Positions 15,850 through 24,413 of a DNA stretch of 64,000 nucleotides are shown here, piece after piece (the first letter of the stretch is position 1; every line of letters starts with the position of its first letter). This DNA is from Pseudomonas viridiflava. GTDB lineage: Bacteria > Pseudomonadota > Gammaproteobacteria > Pseudomonadales > Pseudomonadaceae. A program made the position numbers and the translations under genes. A model generated the notes under the pieces. It did no database searches, had not been told where the DNA came from, and saw only the letters and a program-made list of their open reading frames with translations. Where the stretch lies: NCBI RefSeq assembly GCF_900585905.1, contig NZ_UTVH01000034.1, positions 372,001 through 436,000 on the forward strand. The letters are read 5' to 3'.

Positions 15850-17019
15850 TCAACTGTTGACCTTGCTGGCGAAGTCGATCAGGTAGCGGTCAGTGATGCG
15901 CTGGCGCAGTGTGAGGTCCTCCAGCGGCGGCACCGGGGTGTAGTCGTAGTCCAGGAACAGCTTCCCGGCCTTGAGGGTGTCTTTGTCGTTGGCGTCGTCC
16001 GGGTACCAGCACCTGCCGCCGATCAGGTAGCCTGCTGAAACCATCTCGCGGAACTTGGCGTTGACCCCTTCGATGATGTCCCGCACCAGAGAGGCATGCA
16101 TGGGCTTGTCCACGGCCCACATGTGCGCCTCGGCCATGGTGTCGGCCAGGATCTGCGCAGTACGGGTGTAATTCTCGAAAGCAAATAGCGGGTCTTCACT
16201 GGTGGTGCGGCTGCCCCAGAAACGGAACCCGCCTTCGTTGATCAGCGTGGTGACTTCGTTGCTGTTGAGGTAGTTGGCGTCAGTCGCCGGGTTCTGCAGA
16301 TCCCAGAACACGTCAGCGCTGATACCGGTGACGCCATTGACGGCAACGTTGGACAGGGTTTTGTGCCAGCCCACCTCCTGATCGATCTTGGCCCGCAGGC
16401 CCAGGGCGCGGGCAACGGCTGAGGCGGTGACAGTCTGGCTGGAGGCGGTGTCCCAGCTCTGGAATTCCGGCCAGATAACCATGGCTTCCCGTGCACCGAA
16501 GTTGTCTCGGTACGCGACCACGTCTTCCTTGGTCTTGCAGTCCCAGGCGCTGACGTAAGCGAAACCGCGCAGCTGCTGGGCCGTCGACACCAGCGCGGTG
16601 GCCACGGGCAGGCTGTCGAGGCCTGGCACGCCGAGTATGCGCGGCACCATGCCCACGCGGGCCTTTGCCGCCAGCAGCGCTTTCATCCCGGTGTACTTGC
16701 CCTCTGCGGTGGTGGTGCCGATCAGAGCGCTGGTGGTCTCTTCTGCGCTGGCCCCTTCCTTGACCCGGACAACAATGGTGTAAGGCCTGGTCTGGTCGGC
16801 AATGGCCTGCAGGCTGGGCGCCAGGGTGCCTTGGCTGCCTGCCTTGCCCACAGCGCGCTGGACGTTGGTCACAAGAACCGGCGTGTCCAGGGGGAACGCG
16901 GCGGGGTCAGCGTCTTCGCCGGTGCAAACCATGCCGATCACGGCAGTGGGGATGGTGCGAATGGGGCGGGTGCCGTCGTTGAGTTCGATGACCCGCACGC
17001 CATGAAGATAATCGGCCAT
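15850..17019 (-). CDS. FI: Phage tail sheath protein GpFI
   Basis: A 389-residue contractile sheath protein. The start MADYLHGVRVIELNDGTRPIRTIPTAVIGMVCTGEDAD at 17019 is chosen over an upstream in-frame start because it matches the family N-terminus. The C-terminal FWGSRTTSEDPLFAFENYTRTAQILADTMAEAHMWAVDKP and RCWYPDDANDKDTLKAGKLFLDYDYTPVPPLEDL segments are the conserved sheath core. The 90-base upstream gap is GC-rich and should hold the late promoter (P2 calls it PF). Confidence 0.96.
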   Translation of the reverse strand: MADYLHGVRVIELNDGTRPIRTIPTAVIGMVCTGEDADPAAFPLDTPVLVTNVQRAVGKAGSQGTLAPSLQAIADQTRPYTIVVRVKEGASAEETTSALIGTTTAEGKYTGMKALLAAKARVGMVPRILGVPGLDSLPVATALVSTAQQLRGFAYVSAWDCKTKEDVVAYRDNFGAREAMVIWPEFQSWDTASSQTVTASAVARALGLRAKIDQEVGWHKTLSNVAVNGVTGISADVFWDLQNPATDANYLNSNEVTTLINEGGFRFWGSRTTSEDPLFAFENYTRTAQILADTMAEAHMWAVDKPMHASLVRDIIEGVNAKFREMVSAGYLIGGRCWYPDDANDKDTLKAGKLFLDYDYTPVPPLEDLTLRQRITDRYLIDFASKVNS

Positions 17020-17109
17020 GGATGTGCCTGCGCAGTGTTTGAAATGACAGTGCACAGGCTGCCGCGCGCGCGGCGGTTGCGCGAGCGCGCGAGCTTGTGG
17101 GGCCGCGCT
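17020..17109 (-). promoter_or_regulatory. Probable late promoter region for FI-FII-E-T-U-D
   Basis: A 90-base gap between the tail fibre assembly gene and the sheath gene, where P2 has the Ogr-dependent promoter PF. It contains a 13-base GC-rich motif at 17064-17076 (GCGCGCGCGGCGG). The same 13 bases recur at 30271-30283 in the divergent O/P control region. No canonical P2 Ogr dyad (TGT-N12-ACA) was found. The assignment rests on position. Confidence 0.4.
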
Positions 17110-17583
17110 TTACAGGCTTTTGAGCAGGGCTGCGTGCTGCAGATACTCATTAACCCAGGCTGGTCGCACGGGGCGTGATTTGATGAACGGGAAGTCCGGG
17201 TGCTTCGGCCAGTCACGCAACGCCTGGACGTAATCCAGAAGTTCACTGGCCTGGGCTGCTGTGAGCGTGGTGGGGCGATCAGCCTCCGTTTCGTCGCGGT
17301 GGCGCTCACGCAACCACCTGACAGACTCAATCTCACCGTCACGCCACTGCCGCCCTCGGGCAGACAACAGCTCTATGGACGGCGGCGGCGGATCAATCAA
17401 TATCGGCCTGCCGCGCTTGTCTGCTGAAATGCATCGGCCGGCTGTTTCACCATCCAGCAGCGCCTGCCATTGCTCCTCGGTGATTTCGACACCGCCATTG
17501 TCACTGGACGAAAAGGCGAAGCGTTTATCTTCACTCACCCATTTTGCAAAGACGGGTTTCGACAGTTCAGCCATCGCTTTCAT
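17110..17583 (-). CDS. Tail fibre assembly protein
   Basis: A 157-residue protein. The ATG at 17583 overlaps the TGA of the tail fibre gene. The N-terminal FAKWVSEDKRFAFSSSDNGGVEITEEQWQALLDGE and the C-terminal TLTAAQASELLDYVQALRDWPKHPDFPFIKSRPVRPAWV pattern are those of phage tail assembly chaperones that fold the fibre tips. It occupies the P2 G position directly after H. Confidence 0.88.
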   Translation of the reverse strand: MKAMAELSKPVFAKWVSEDKRFAFSSSDNGGVEITEEQWQALLDGETAGRCISADKRGRPILIDPPPPSIELLSARGRQWRDGEIESVRWLRERHRDETEADRPTTLTAAQASELLDYVQALRDWPKHPDFPFIKSRPVRPAWVNEYLQHAALLKSL

Positions 17584-19157
17584 TTGTTCACCCAACCGAA
17601 TGCACGCCAGTAACAATTTGAATAGGTAGAGCCACCCACGTAATTGTCTCCCCGCGTCAACGTACACATGTTCTGGGCAATAAAGCCGGTGCTGGTAATG
17701 TCAGTTATCTGCCAGATGGTCATCGTCAGCGCCTCCGCGACTGTCCTGTCATAGGGCACAACAAAAGGTAGGCCGTAGAATTCTTGCGCGAAGGTCACGC
17801 TGACTTTATCGGTGGTCACGGCAGCGACACCCCAGCACTCCAGCAAGCCGCCGGGCGAGTATCGATAACCGTTAGCTGTCTTGGATTGCCGGAAGTCATA
17901 GTTTGTCTCAAGACTTGCGGTGGAATCCGTGATCAACCATTCACTGTCGGTAATCGCCACAAACCTTGCAGACTGACCCGATTCAATCCTGTAGAAGGCC
18001 GGACGAAGTCCGCCCTGGCTTTGAATAATGGTGCCGGGCAACGGCTCAATGCGCCCACCGACCGAGGTCGCCATGATGTTGAAACTTCCGCCTATGGGCA
18101 CGCCCAGCGCCGATGGTCTGGGCAGTGACAGGGTGTGATTGCCGCCGAACAAGACGAGGCCGCCTATTTCGTCTGGCGCGAGACTTCTGCTCGCCAATAC
18201 CAATGAGTTCATCGAGAAGCTGCCTGAGCGACTTTTGACGAACTCCGTGGTGGCGATTCTAGGACTGCTATCTGAAACCGGTGGCGTGGGTGCTTTGGGT
18301 ACGCCGGTCAGGACAGGCGATGCCAGCGGTGCGAGCCCGTCCGTGATATTGCGAAAGACCAGGTCAGTCGCACCCAGGTTTATTGCGCCGTCTGTTGCCA
18401 GCAGCCACAAACTGTCAGCGTTGATCTGGCCATGCTCGACGGTCACCAGCAGGCCGGGCGTTACTTTCTCTGCGTTGTCGGCATCTGCGGATCGCTTCCA
18501 GGCGTCGGGACCGGCGACATAGATGCCGTTGTGTTTGCCTTGAGCCTGATTCTTGACCAGGACTCGATCCCCCGCCACCAGCGCGACGGCGTCAATGGTT
18601 TGCAAGCCTGCCAGGGCGATGTTGGCAGTCGTGGCCACTCGCACGGATTGCTTGCTGTCGAGCTTATAGAGCTGTTGCTGGATCTGGCTGTCGACATAGC
18701 TTCGGGTGGCCAGCACCACGGCAGGATCGATCTTGAGCGAGATATTGCCTGCGCCGGACACGATCAGGTTCATCCGCACCACTTGCGTGCGGCCTGATCC
18801 TTGTGACAGCACGGGCTTGAAACTCGGCGCGCAGTTGGCAACGGCGACCAGGTCGCCATCGGCGTCGTACAGGCCGATTTCACGTATCCACTTGCCGCCC
18901 TCATCTGCCGGGATGACCTGCTCGGCAATGATCACGGCCGTATTGACCGGATCGATCTTGAGTTGATTCAGCGGCCGTCGGCGCCACTCATTGATCAGCC
19001 GGGTTTGTGCGGCATCAGGGATGGGGTCGGTGCCGTTGGCATCGCCCACCCCCAGTTCGGTGATGTTCCAGGGAATGCCAAGCGCGTCGGCATTGGCCTG
19101 TTTGGCCATCCCGACGTGGGTCAGGATGGCGAAAAACTGGGAGTTCTGGTCAATCAT
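17580..19157 (-). CDS. H: Tail fibre protein (GpH-like)
   Basis: A 525-residue fibre. Residues 1-150 form the conserved baseplate-attachment domain (DUF3751 type: FFAILTHVGMAKQANADALGIPWNITELGVGDANG..., KWIREIGLYDADGDLVAVANC). The middle (residues 165-290) has the RVATTANIALAGLQTIDAVALVAGDRVLVKNQ fibre repeat unit. The end (LLECWGVAAVT...NCYWRAFGWVNK) resembles the gp53-like receptor-binding tip. The tip decides host range. The gene overlaps I and the assembly gene by 4 bases each. Confidence 0.92.
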   Translation of the reverse strand: MIDQNSQFFAILTHVGMAKQANADALGIPWNITELGVGDANGTDPIPDAAQTRLINEWRRRPLNQLKIDPVNTAVIIAEQVIPADEGGKWIREIGLYDADGDLVAVANCAPSFKPVLSQGSGRTQVVRMNLIVSGAGNISLKIDPAVVLATRSYVDSQIQQQLYKLDSKQSVRVATTANIALAGLQTIDAVALVAGDRVLVKNQAQGKHNGIYVAGPDAWKRSADADNAEKVTPGLLVTVEHGQINADSLWLLATDGAINLGATDLVFRNITDGLAPLASPVLTGVPKAPTPPVSDSSPRIATTEFVKSRSGSFSMNSLVLASRSLAPDEIGGLVLFGGNHTLSLPRPSALGVPIGGSFNIMATSVGGRIEPLPGTIIQSQGGLRPAFYRIESGQSARFVAITDSEWLITDSTASLETNYDFRQSKTANGYRYSPGGLLECWGVAAVTTDKVSVTFAQEFYGLPFVVPYDRTVAEALTMTIWQITDITSTGFIAQNMCTLTRGDNYVGGSTYSNCYWRAFGWVNK

Positions 19158-19771
19158 GAATGCACGTCCAGGGTGTCTATGGAATGTTCACGGCCTACCA
19201 GGCCGAAGCTGCCGCCGACTTCGATGTCAGCCAGGATCGGTGGATAGACGTCGATTTCATCGCCCTCGTAAAGGCAGGCGGACAGGTAGAGGTGGCCGGT
19301 GCTTTCCAGGCTGATGGTCAGGCCGGTGAGATGGCGGGTCAGCGGCTTGGCGTCATTGATGAGCCACACCAGCTCCTGATACATCTCTTCGGTAATGCCG
19401 GTTTCAAGTACGCCCACCTTGAGCGCGAACGTGGCACGCGGCCCGACCGGCTCCGTTTGCCACCACTCGACGATCTCGATCAGGTAGCCCAACGGTTCGA
19501 CGACACGGCGCAAAGACCCGATGGTCCCTTTGCGTGAGTGGATGTAATAGGCGCTGCGTATGGCGGTGCGCTTGGTAGGTTCAGACCACGCGCTATCCCA
19601 GCGATCGACTGAGAATGCCCACGCCAGGTACGGCAGCAGGGGCAGCGGGCAAAGGTCGGGGTTGTACAGCGTGCGCAAGGGAATCGGTACGCGCTGGATC
19701 TGGGCCAACGCCTGCGCGGCTTGTCGCTCCAGCGGAGTCGAGTTGCTCGGGATAAGCGGCACGTCCGCCAT
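19154..19771 (-). CDS. I: Phage tail protein GpI
   Basis: A 205-residue GpI family protein (LIPSNSTPLERQAAQALAQIQRVPIPLRTLYNPDLCPLPLLPYLAWAFSVDRWD). ATG at 19771 shares one base with the stop of J; a GTG three bases earlier is an alternative. GpI is part of the baseplate wedge that carries the fibres. It overlaps H by ATGA. Confidence 0.94.
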   Translation of the reverse strand: MADVPLIPSNSTPLERQAAQALAQIQRVPIPLRTLYNPDLCPLPLLPYLAWAFSVDRWDSAWSEPTKRTAIRSAYYIHSRKGTIGSLRRVVEPLGYLIEIVEWWQTEPVGPRATFALKVGVLETGITEEMYQELVWLINDAKPLTRHLTGLTISLESTGHLYLSACLYEGDEIDVYPPILADIEVGGSFGLVGREHSIDTLDVHS

Positions 19772-20682
19772 CACTCCACCCCCGGGGCCAATTCAACCCC
19801 TGTGCAATACGGGGCCTGGTACTGAGTGGCGACGATATCGGCCCAGTCCTGCAGCACCACCTTGCGTACGCCTTCCACATGCAACGAGGCGTGAATGATC
19901 GACTCAGACACTTCCAGGCCCAGGCGTCTGCGCTGGTGAACGAACATGAGCAACTTCGCTTGGGCCGCTGCAACGATCAGCTCGCTCTCCGGGCCGGACG
20001 TCGACAGAAACAGCGTCGCCTTGACGCGGTAGTTGATGACCTCGGCGCTCTGCACCGTTAGCCGGTCTGCAACCGGGCGGCGGTCTTCATCACTGAGATA
20101 AGCCGCAACCTTTGCCAGCAACGCGGGATCGGCAATGCCATCCCCGAGGATTGACTGGACGGTGACCACGGCCTCGGCAGGCTCCGGGCTTTCTGCTGTG
20201 GCATCTGCTACCTGACCATCGGCAGAGCGTGCGTGGAAAATGTAGCTGTTGCGCGGGCCTGCAGTGCTCAGGCCTTCCCACGCCATCTGTGTGCGCTCGC
20301 GCAAGCTGTCATCGCCTTCCATTCGCAACGGAGTTGGCGGCGTGGTTGAGGGATCGGCGGGCTGGATGACCAGGCGCTCGACGTTGTAGTTGGCGGCGAG
20401 CTGATCCAGGTCGCTGCCCTTGGCCAGGGCCAGCATGTTGGCCACCGAGGCTTCGTTGACGCGCTGGCGCCAGAGCGTTTCGCGATAGGCATTCTCCTCG
20501 AGCAGTTTGGTCAGGGGCTCTGACTCCCGCTCAAGACGCGCGGCAATTTCAGCTTGTTCTTCCTCGGGCCACAGACTGATCGCATAGGCCTTGCGCTCGG
20601 CGAGGATCTGCTCGTAATCAATCTGCTCGACCACTTGGGGCGCTGGCAGCTGGTTAAGGTCAATCACCGTGAATGAATTCAT
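19771..20682 (-). CDS. J: Baseplate assembly protein GpJ
   Basis: A 303-residue baseplate wedge protein of the J family (MNSFTVIDLNQLPAPQVVEQIDYEQILAERKAYAISLWPEEEQAEI...). ATG at 20682 overlaps the TGA of W. The central RERTQMAWEGLSTAGPRNSYIFHARSADGQVADA segment is conserved. With W and I it forms the baseplate wedge. Confidence 0.95.
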   Translation of the reverse strand: MNSFTVIDLNQLPAPQVVEQIDYEQILAERKAYAISLWPEEEQAEIAARLERESEPLTKLLEENAYRETLWRQRVNEASVANMLALAKGSDLDQLAANYNVERLVIQPADPSTTPPTPLRMEGDDSLRERTQMAWEGLSTAGPRNSYIFHARSADGQVADATAESPEPAEAVVTVQSILGDGIADPALLAKVAAYLSDEDRRPVADRLTVQSAEVINYRVKATLFLSTSGPESELIVAAAQAKLLMFVHQRRRLGLEVSESIIHASLHVEGVRKVVLQDWADIVATQYQAPYCTGVELAPGVE

Positions 20683-21023
20683 ACGCTGCCCCCCAGGTGC
20701 AGAGGGACGCTCAGGCTTAGCGGCTGGTTGCTGTCGACGATGCTGCCTTCGATATCGAGCATCGACGCGCCCTGCAGTGTGGTGCCGTGGAACTGCACGC
20801 GGCTGAGGCTGATGCGCGATTCCCAACGCATCAGCGCCATGACGGTGGCTGCGTAGACTTGCAAGCGGGTGATGTCATTGAAAGGGTGGTCCACCAGCTC
20901 GGGCAGCAAGCTGCCATATTCCCGGCGCATGACCCGCGTGCCGATGCGCGTGCTGAGGATGTCGCTCATGGACTGGGCGATGTGCTCGACGTTGCCAATC
21001 GCGCCACCGGTATGCCGATTCAT
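20679..21023 (-). CDS. W: Baseplate protein GpW (gp25-like)
   Basis: A 114-residue GPW/gp25 family protein. The conserved IAQSMSDILSTRIGTRVMRREYGSLLPELVDHPFN block is present. It is the wedge protein at which sheath polymerisation begins. It overlaps V and J by ATGA junctions. Confidence 0.96.
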   Translation of the reverse strand: MNRHTGGAIGNVEHIAQSMSDILSTRIGTRVMRREYGSLLPELVDHPFNDITRLQVYAATVMALMRWESRISLSRVQFHGTTLQGASMLDIEGSIVDSNQPLSLSVPLHLGGSV

Positions 21024-21592
21024 TGCGGCGCTCCCGTCACGCCAGGCCCCGGCATGACGCCGCCGTGTGGGTGCTTGACCAGGCTGATGCCAGCTGCGAC
21101 CACGTCGACCGAGACGCTGACCTGGCCAGTGACGTCCTGGTTACCGGTCTGGGTGTAATTGCCCTGGTGCGTAATGTCGCCAACCAGGCTAATGCCACCA
21201 GGGCTGGTCAAACGGGTGGTGCCGCCCTCGGTCAGAACCGCGTTGAGATGATGCGCGAGGCTGTCGTATTCGATAACAGTGCCATCCCGGTAGGTAATCC
21301 GATGCAGGCCTTCACGCTCGCCATTGGCCGAGAGCTCGTCGCTGAACAACCCGGTCAATACCACGCCATTGCCGAGCTGCCCCGAAGGGCTGAACAGCAG
21401 CACTTGCTCATCAACGGTCGGAGGGTTCCACACCCGGTCTGCACCAGCCCGCAGCGCAATCCACGGCAACCAGCCCGTGGTCAGCTTCCCAGTGCTGACC
21501 TGCACACGCGGCGGCTGCATCTGCACCGCCGCGACAGTGCCGAGGCGGATGAGGTTTTCGATCAGGCGGGCGAGGGTGGCTAGGCTGGTCAT
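21020..21592 (-). CDS. V: Baseplate spike protein GpV
   Basis: A 190-residue GpV protein with an OB-like N-terminus (MTSLATLARLIENLIRLGTVAAVQMQPPRVQVSTGKLTTGWLPWI) and a beta-rich C-terminus. The spike tip histidines appear in LVKHPHGGVMPGPGVTG. The start at 21592 lacks a visible ribosome site; an in-frame ATG at 21628 is an alternative. Only 109 bases separate it from the divergent cargo gene at 21702, so the cargo insertion may have replaced its native leader. Confidence 0.92.
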   Translation of the reverse strand: MTSLATLARLIENLIRLGTVAAVQMQPPRVQVSTGKLTTGWLPWIALRAGADRVWNPPTVDEQVLLFSPSGQLGNGVVLTGLFSDELSANGEREGLHRITYRDGTVIEYDSLAHHLNAVLTEGGTTRLTSPGGISLVGDITHQGNYTQTGNQDVTGQVSVSVDVVAAGISLVKHPHGGVMPGPGVTGAPQ

Positions 21593-21701
21593 GGCGGTGA
21601 TGGTGGCGCTGCGCACGATCTGCTGCATCAATCGAAGTTTGTATGGCACAAACCTACAAGCTGGCACTATTATCGAAGCATCGAAAAAGGGACTTTTTAG
21701 A

Positions 21702-22400
21702 ATGCCAGTCAAAGCTGATGTTAAAAAGCTGCACCGTATTATGGACTTTTCCAAAGTCGTGCAAGTTTTCGAAAAGAAAGAGCTGTATTTTGCGAACCCT
21801 AGCTCCTGGGATGATCCCTACGAAAGACATATTCAGCACTCAAAAAATCACGCGATTTTTGCTCAGTGCTGGAGCCGCCGACCGATTTCTGACGCAATGT
21901 GGCGCATATACTCACAGCATGGCATGGGGGTAAGAGTCACGACTACTGAAGCTAAAATTTTACAGGTGCTCGGAGCGTCATCCAAAATAAAAAAATACCG
22001 TTATCGAGTTGCCCAGGTTAAATATATGACTCAGCGCGATCTTGTGTTGCAGGTAAAAGAAATTGCTTTAGGCTTGAATGAAAAATTTGATATTTCTAAA
22101 GCTGTTAATGCTCTTTATATGAAGCGCGATGCGTTTGAGCATGAAGTAGAGTGGCGAGCAGCTTTATTTTCAAAATCAGAAAGTAGCGCCAAAGACCAGA
22201 AAGGGTTCACCATCCCGGTCGATCCGCATTTTTTCATTGATCGAATTCTTTTAGATCCTAGGGCTCCAGATGAGCTAGTCGATGCTTTCAAATATTATTT
22301 TGAAAACAAGCTTAACTACCAAGGCTCTGTACAAAGATCTTCATTGTATAAGTCTCCGGAATTTATAACGGTAAACGAAATTGGTGTTGATGAGCTTTGA
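21702..22400 (+). CDS. DUF2971 domain protein, prophage cargo
   Basis: A 232-residue protein with the DUF2971 pattern: LYFANPSSWDDPYE at about residues 28-41, IFAQCWS, MWRIYSQHGMGVRVTT, and the late FEHEVEWRAALF. DUF2971 proteins occur often in prophages and defence loci, but their activity is not established. It is written against the late genes and is AT-richer than they are, marking it as cargo. It lies between V and S, the P2 orf30 position. It converges with the membrane protein gene, with 22 bases between stops. Confidence 0.8.
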   Translation: MPVKADVKKLHRIMDFSKVVQVFEKKELYFANPSSWDDPYERHIQHSKNHAIFAQCWSRRPISDAMWRIYSQHGMGVRVTTTEAKILQVLGASSKIKKYRYRVAQVKYMTQRDLVLQVKEIALGLNEKFDISKAVNALYMKRDAFEHEVEWRAALFSKSESSAKDQKGFTIPVDPHFFIDRILLDPRAPDELVDAFKYYFENKLNYQGSVQRSSLYKSPEFITVNEIGVDEL

Positions 22401-22422
22401 TTTTTTGTATTTCTAGAGCGTC

Positions 22423-22992
22423 TCATTTTAGAAGCATCACCGAGATTATGATTAGCATGAAAGCCATTATTAGTATGATAATGTTGGCTTTTTTGTTGAG
22501 CTCGTCTATTGCAACGTTTGTCTTTTCCGTGTTTAGCACGTTGTCCGATAAGGATTTTTCTAATAGCTTGTTTTGAGAGTCTGCCGATGGAGGTGCGTCG
22601 AAATCTGCAGATGTTTTATCAGCGTGGACGGCGATCAGGCTACCGCCAGCGCCCGAGCATGCCAGTAGGATAGCCTGCCCAAAAATTTCAAAGTGACTAA
22701 CGATGTCTGAGGGCATCGTTTTACTGTCGACGAAAAAATAAAAGTACTTGGGGTACAAGAGTTGGTATACCAAGCCAGCGGTAATTAAAACAAGCCCTTT
22801 GATTACCCGGGCCTGCCTTATGTCGAGCAGCATGATGAATGCGCCGAAGCTGCCGAAAATGGCTAAATAGGTTGCAGCTCTAGGCGCGTCATGCTCACCG
22901 GCAATAGGTGCGCCAACTAAAAGTGCAGAATAAGCTACGATGTTTATGGCAATAATTACGAAGTTTAATTTTTTTCGCATTTGGCAGTCCAT
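22423..22992 (-). CDS. Small multi-pass membrane protein, prophage cargo
   Basis: A 189-residue protein. Hydrophobic segments at about residues 10-30, 38-57, 63-82, 100-122 and 168-188 suggest four or five membrane passes. The loop at about 125-165 is soluble and polar. I recognise no family. It is convergent with the DUF2971 gene and AT-rich like it. Its place among cargo genes suggests superinfection exclusion or an effector role, but this is guesswork from context. Confidence 0.6.
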   Translation of the reverse strand: MDCQMRKKLNFVIIAINIVAYSALLVGAPIAGEHDAPRAATYLAIFGSFGAFIMLLDIRQARVIKGLVLITAGLVYQLLYPKYFYFFVDSKTMPSDIVSHFEIFGQAILLACSGAGGSLIAVHADKTSADFDAPPSADSQNKLLEKSLSDNVLNTEKTNVAIDELNKKANIIILIMAFMLIIISVMLLK

Positions 22993-23300
22993 GCTAGATA
23001 TAGCTGAGCGATCATAAATCGAGGGTTCACTGCAGCAATACGTGTTGAGTCAGATCACAGTATACCGTGGCGAATGATTTCCAACTCAGCTTGGGGGCGG
23101 GCCAATGATCTGTCGCCTATCGCAGTGACCGGTAGAGATGATGGTTCTGCCCATTCCCCCAAGCCTCTGCTCACGGAAATGCACCCTGTAAGCAGCAATG
23201 ACAGGCTGAGCTCGGCCCGGTCGTTGTCGCCGGATGGCGACCGCGAACCGATTTGGGCGGCGTTACTTCACAAAATTCCATGGGTATATTTTTTGGAGTG
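22993..23300. other. Gene-free stretch with long inverted repeat upstream of parDE
   Basis: About 300 bases without a convincing gene. It contains an inverted repeat with 9-base arms (GCTTGGGGG at 23089-23097 and CCCCCAAGC at 23156-23164), extended by an inner GGGC/GCCC pair. A second fold occurs near 23218-23243 (CGGTCG with CGACCG). The last part should hold the parDE promoter, with TATATT at 23285-23290. No tRNA or known RNA recognised. Confidence 0.4.
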
Positions 23301-23321
23301 GAGTAGGATTAAATCCTACTC
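23301..23321. promoter_or_regulatory. Perfect palindromic operator upstream of parD
   Basis: A perfect dyad with 10-base arms (GAGTAGGATT and AATCCTACTC) around a single central A. It lies 11-16 bases downstream of a TATATT -10 box and 16 bases before the parD ATG. ParD antitoxins bind such palindromes and repress their own operon, more tightly together with ParE, so this is the expected autoregulatory site. Confidence 0.75.
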
Positions 23322-23337
23322 ATATGGGAGGTGCATC

Positions 23338-23616
23338 ATGCGCAGCACTCAACAATTCAGCATCACGCTGCCCAATTTGATGGCTGACGTGGTCAAAGCA
23401 AAGGTCGCAACCGGAGAATATGCCACCGAAAGCGAGGTAATCCGCGACGGCTTGCGTGCACTGCTGGCCCGTGATCGTGCTCTGGAAAGCTGGCTTGCTA
23501 CCCAGGTCGCCCCGGCTTATGACGCCGTAAAAGCTGACCCCTCGCGTACGCTAAGCATCGATCAGGTGCGCGCCCGGTTGGCCGCTGAGCATCAGAACGC
23601 GACTGAACAACCGTAA
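23338..23616 (+). CDS. parD: ParD-family antitoxin
   Basis: A 92-residue ribbon-helix-helix antitoxin (QFSITLPNLMADVVKAKVATGEYATESEVIRDGLRALLARDRALESW). The first 45 residues bind the operator, and the C-terminal tail wraps ParE. The start is set by a GGGAGGTGC ribosome site. An upstream in-frame extension runs through the operator and is rejected. A decayed copy of this gene lies at 36463-36642. Confidence 0.93.
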   Translation: MRSTQQFSITLPNLMADVVKAKVATGEYATESEVIRDGLRALLARDRALESWLATQVAPAYDAVKADPSRTLSIDQVRARLAAEHQNATEQP

Positions 23617-23927
23617 TGGGTTATGCAGTTGAGTTTGCACCGGAAGCGTTGGATCAGCTCGCCGCGCTGTATCGCTACATTGCCACAGCGGCTTCGCCTC
23701 AGATTGCCCGGCGTTATACCGATGCCATCGTGACCCATTGCCAAGAGCTTGAAACGTTTCCGCATCGGGGAAATCTTCGGGATGACATCCGCCCAGGTCT
23801 GCGCATCACCAACTATCGCAAACGGGCAGTGATCGCGTTTGCCGTTGATGCCAGCCAAGTGGTTATTCTGGGCATTTTTTACGGTGGACAGGATTTCGAA
23901 CCAGCGCTGCTTGAGTTGGACGACTAG
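23616..23927 (+). CDS. parE: ParE-family toxin
   Basis: A 103-residue RelE/ParE-fold toxin (VEFAPEALDQLAALYRYIATAASPQIARRYTDAIVTHCQELETFPHRGNLRDDIRPGLRI...). ParE proteins of this type poison DNA gyrase. The start shares one base with the parD stop (TAATG), so translation is coupled and the antitoxin is made first. The pair would stabilise the prophage against loss. Confidence 0.93.
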   Translation: MGYAVEFAPEALDQLAALYRYIATAASPQIARRYTDAIVTHCQELETFPHRGNLRDDIRPGLRITNYRKRAVIAFAVDASQVVILGIFYGGQDFEPALLELDD

Positions 23928-23954
23928 CCCAGCCGAGCATCGACACTACTTGCG

Positions 23955-24413
23955 TCATTGAGATATTTGCTCAAACATGGCATCACGGATCAGCTCAAGA
24001 TCCGCAGCAGTGAAGCCCAGAACCTCTCGTCGGTCATATTTCACGTCAGGGGCGCCGCGTTCGGCTCGATCTTTCAAGCCGTAGTGGTGCACCCTGGCGA
24101 TGCGGCCAATACGCCCGGTGAATCCTACGGTAATGGCATTACTGTCGCCGTGGACCTTCAAGAATTTCGCCCCACGCAGTTTCCGAAACATCTGCACCTT
24201 CCGCTTAACGCGCCCCTGCTTCCCCCGCAAATCGCGCGGTTTCCGTGGGGCGTATTTGCTGCCGTCCGGATTACGCTGAGCACTGATGCGCTGCTGCTGG
24301 CTGCGGCGCAGGGCCTGGCCGATGGTGCGAGCCAGTGTGTTGCGGGCGGCAGGTTCGAGCTGGTTCAGCAGGCCACCGGCCCAGCCTTCCAGGGTCTCCA
24401 GGCCGTTGCTCAT
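23955..24413 (-). CDS. S: Phage tail completion protein GpS
   Basis: A 152-residue GpS / virion morphogenesis family protein. Core features are RTIGQALRRSQQQRISAQRNPDGSKYAPRKPR and the VHHYGLKDRAERGAPDVKYDRREVLGFT block. It completes the tail before joining to the head. ATG at 24413 overlaps the stop of R. Confidence 0.94.
   Translation of the reverse strand: MSNGLETLEGWAGGLLNQLEPAARNTLARTIGQALRRSQQQRISAQRNPDGSKYAPRKPRDLRGKQGRVKRKVQMFRKLRGAKFLKVHGDSNAITVGFTGRIGRIARVHHYGLKDRAERGAPDVKYDRREVLGFTAADLELIRDAMFEQISQ

Noticed and set aside
23074..23337. Upstream in-frame extension of parD
   Set aside because: It would run through the palindromic operator and -10 box; the ATG at 23338 has a strong ribosome site.
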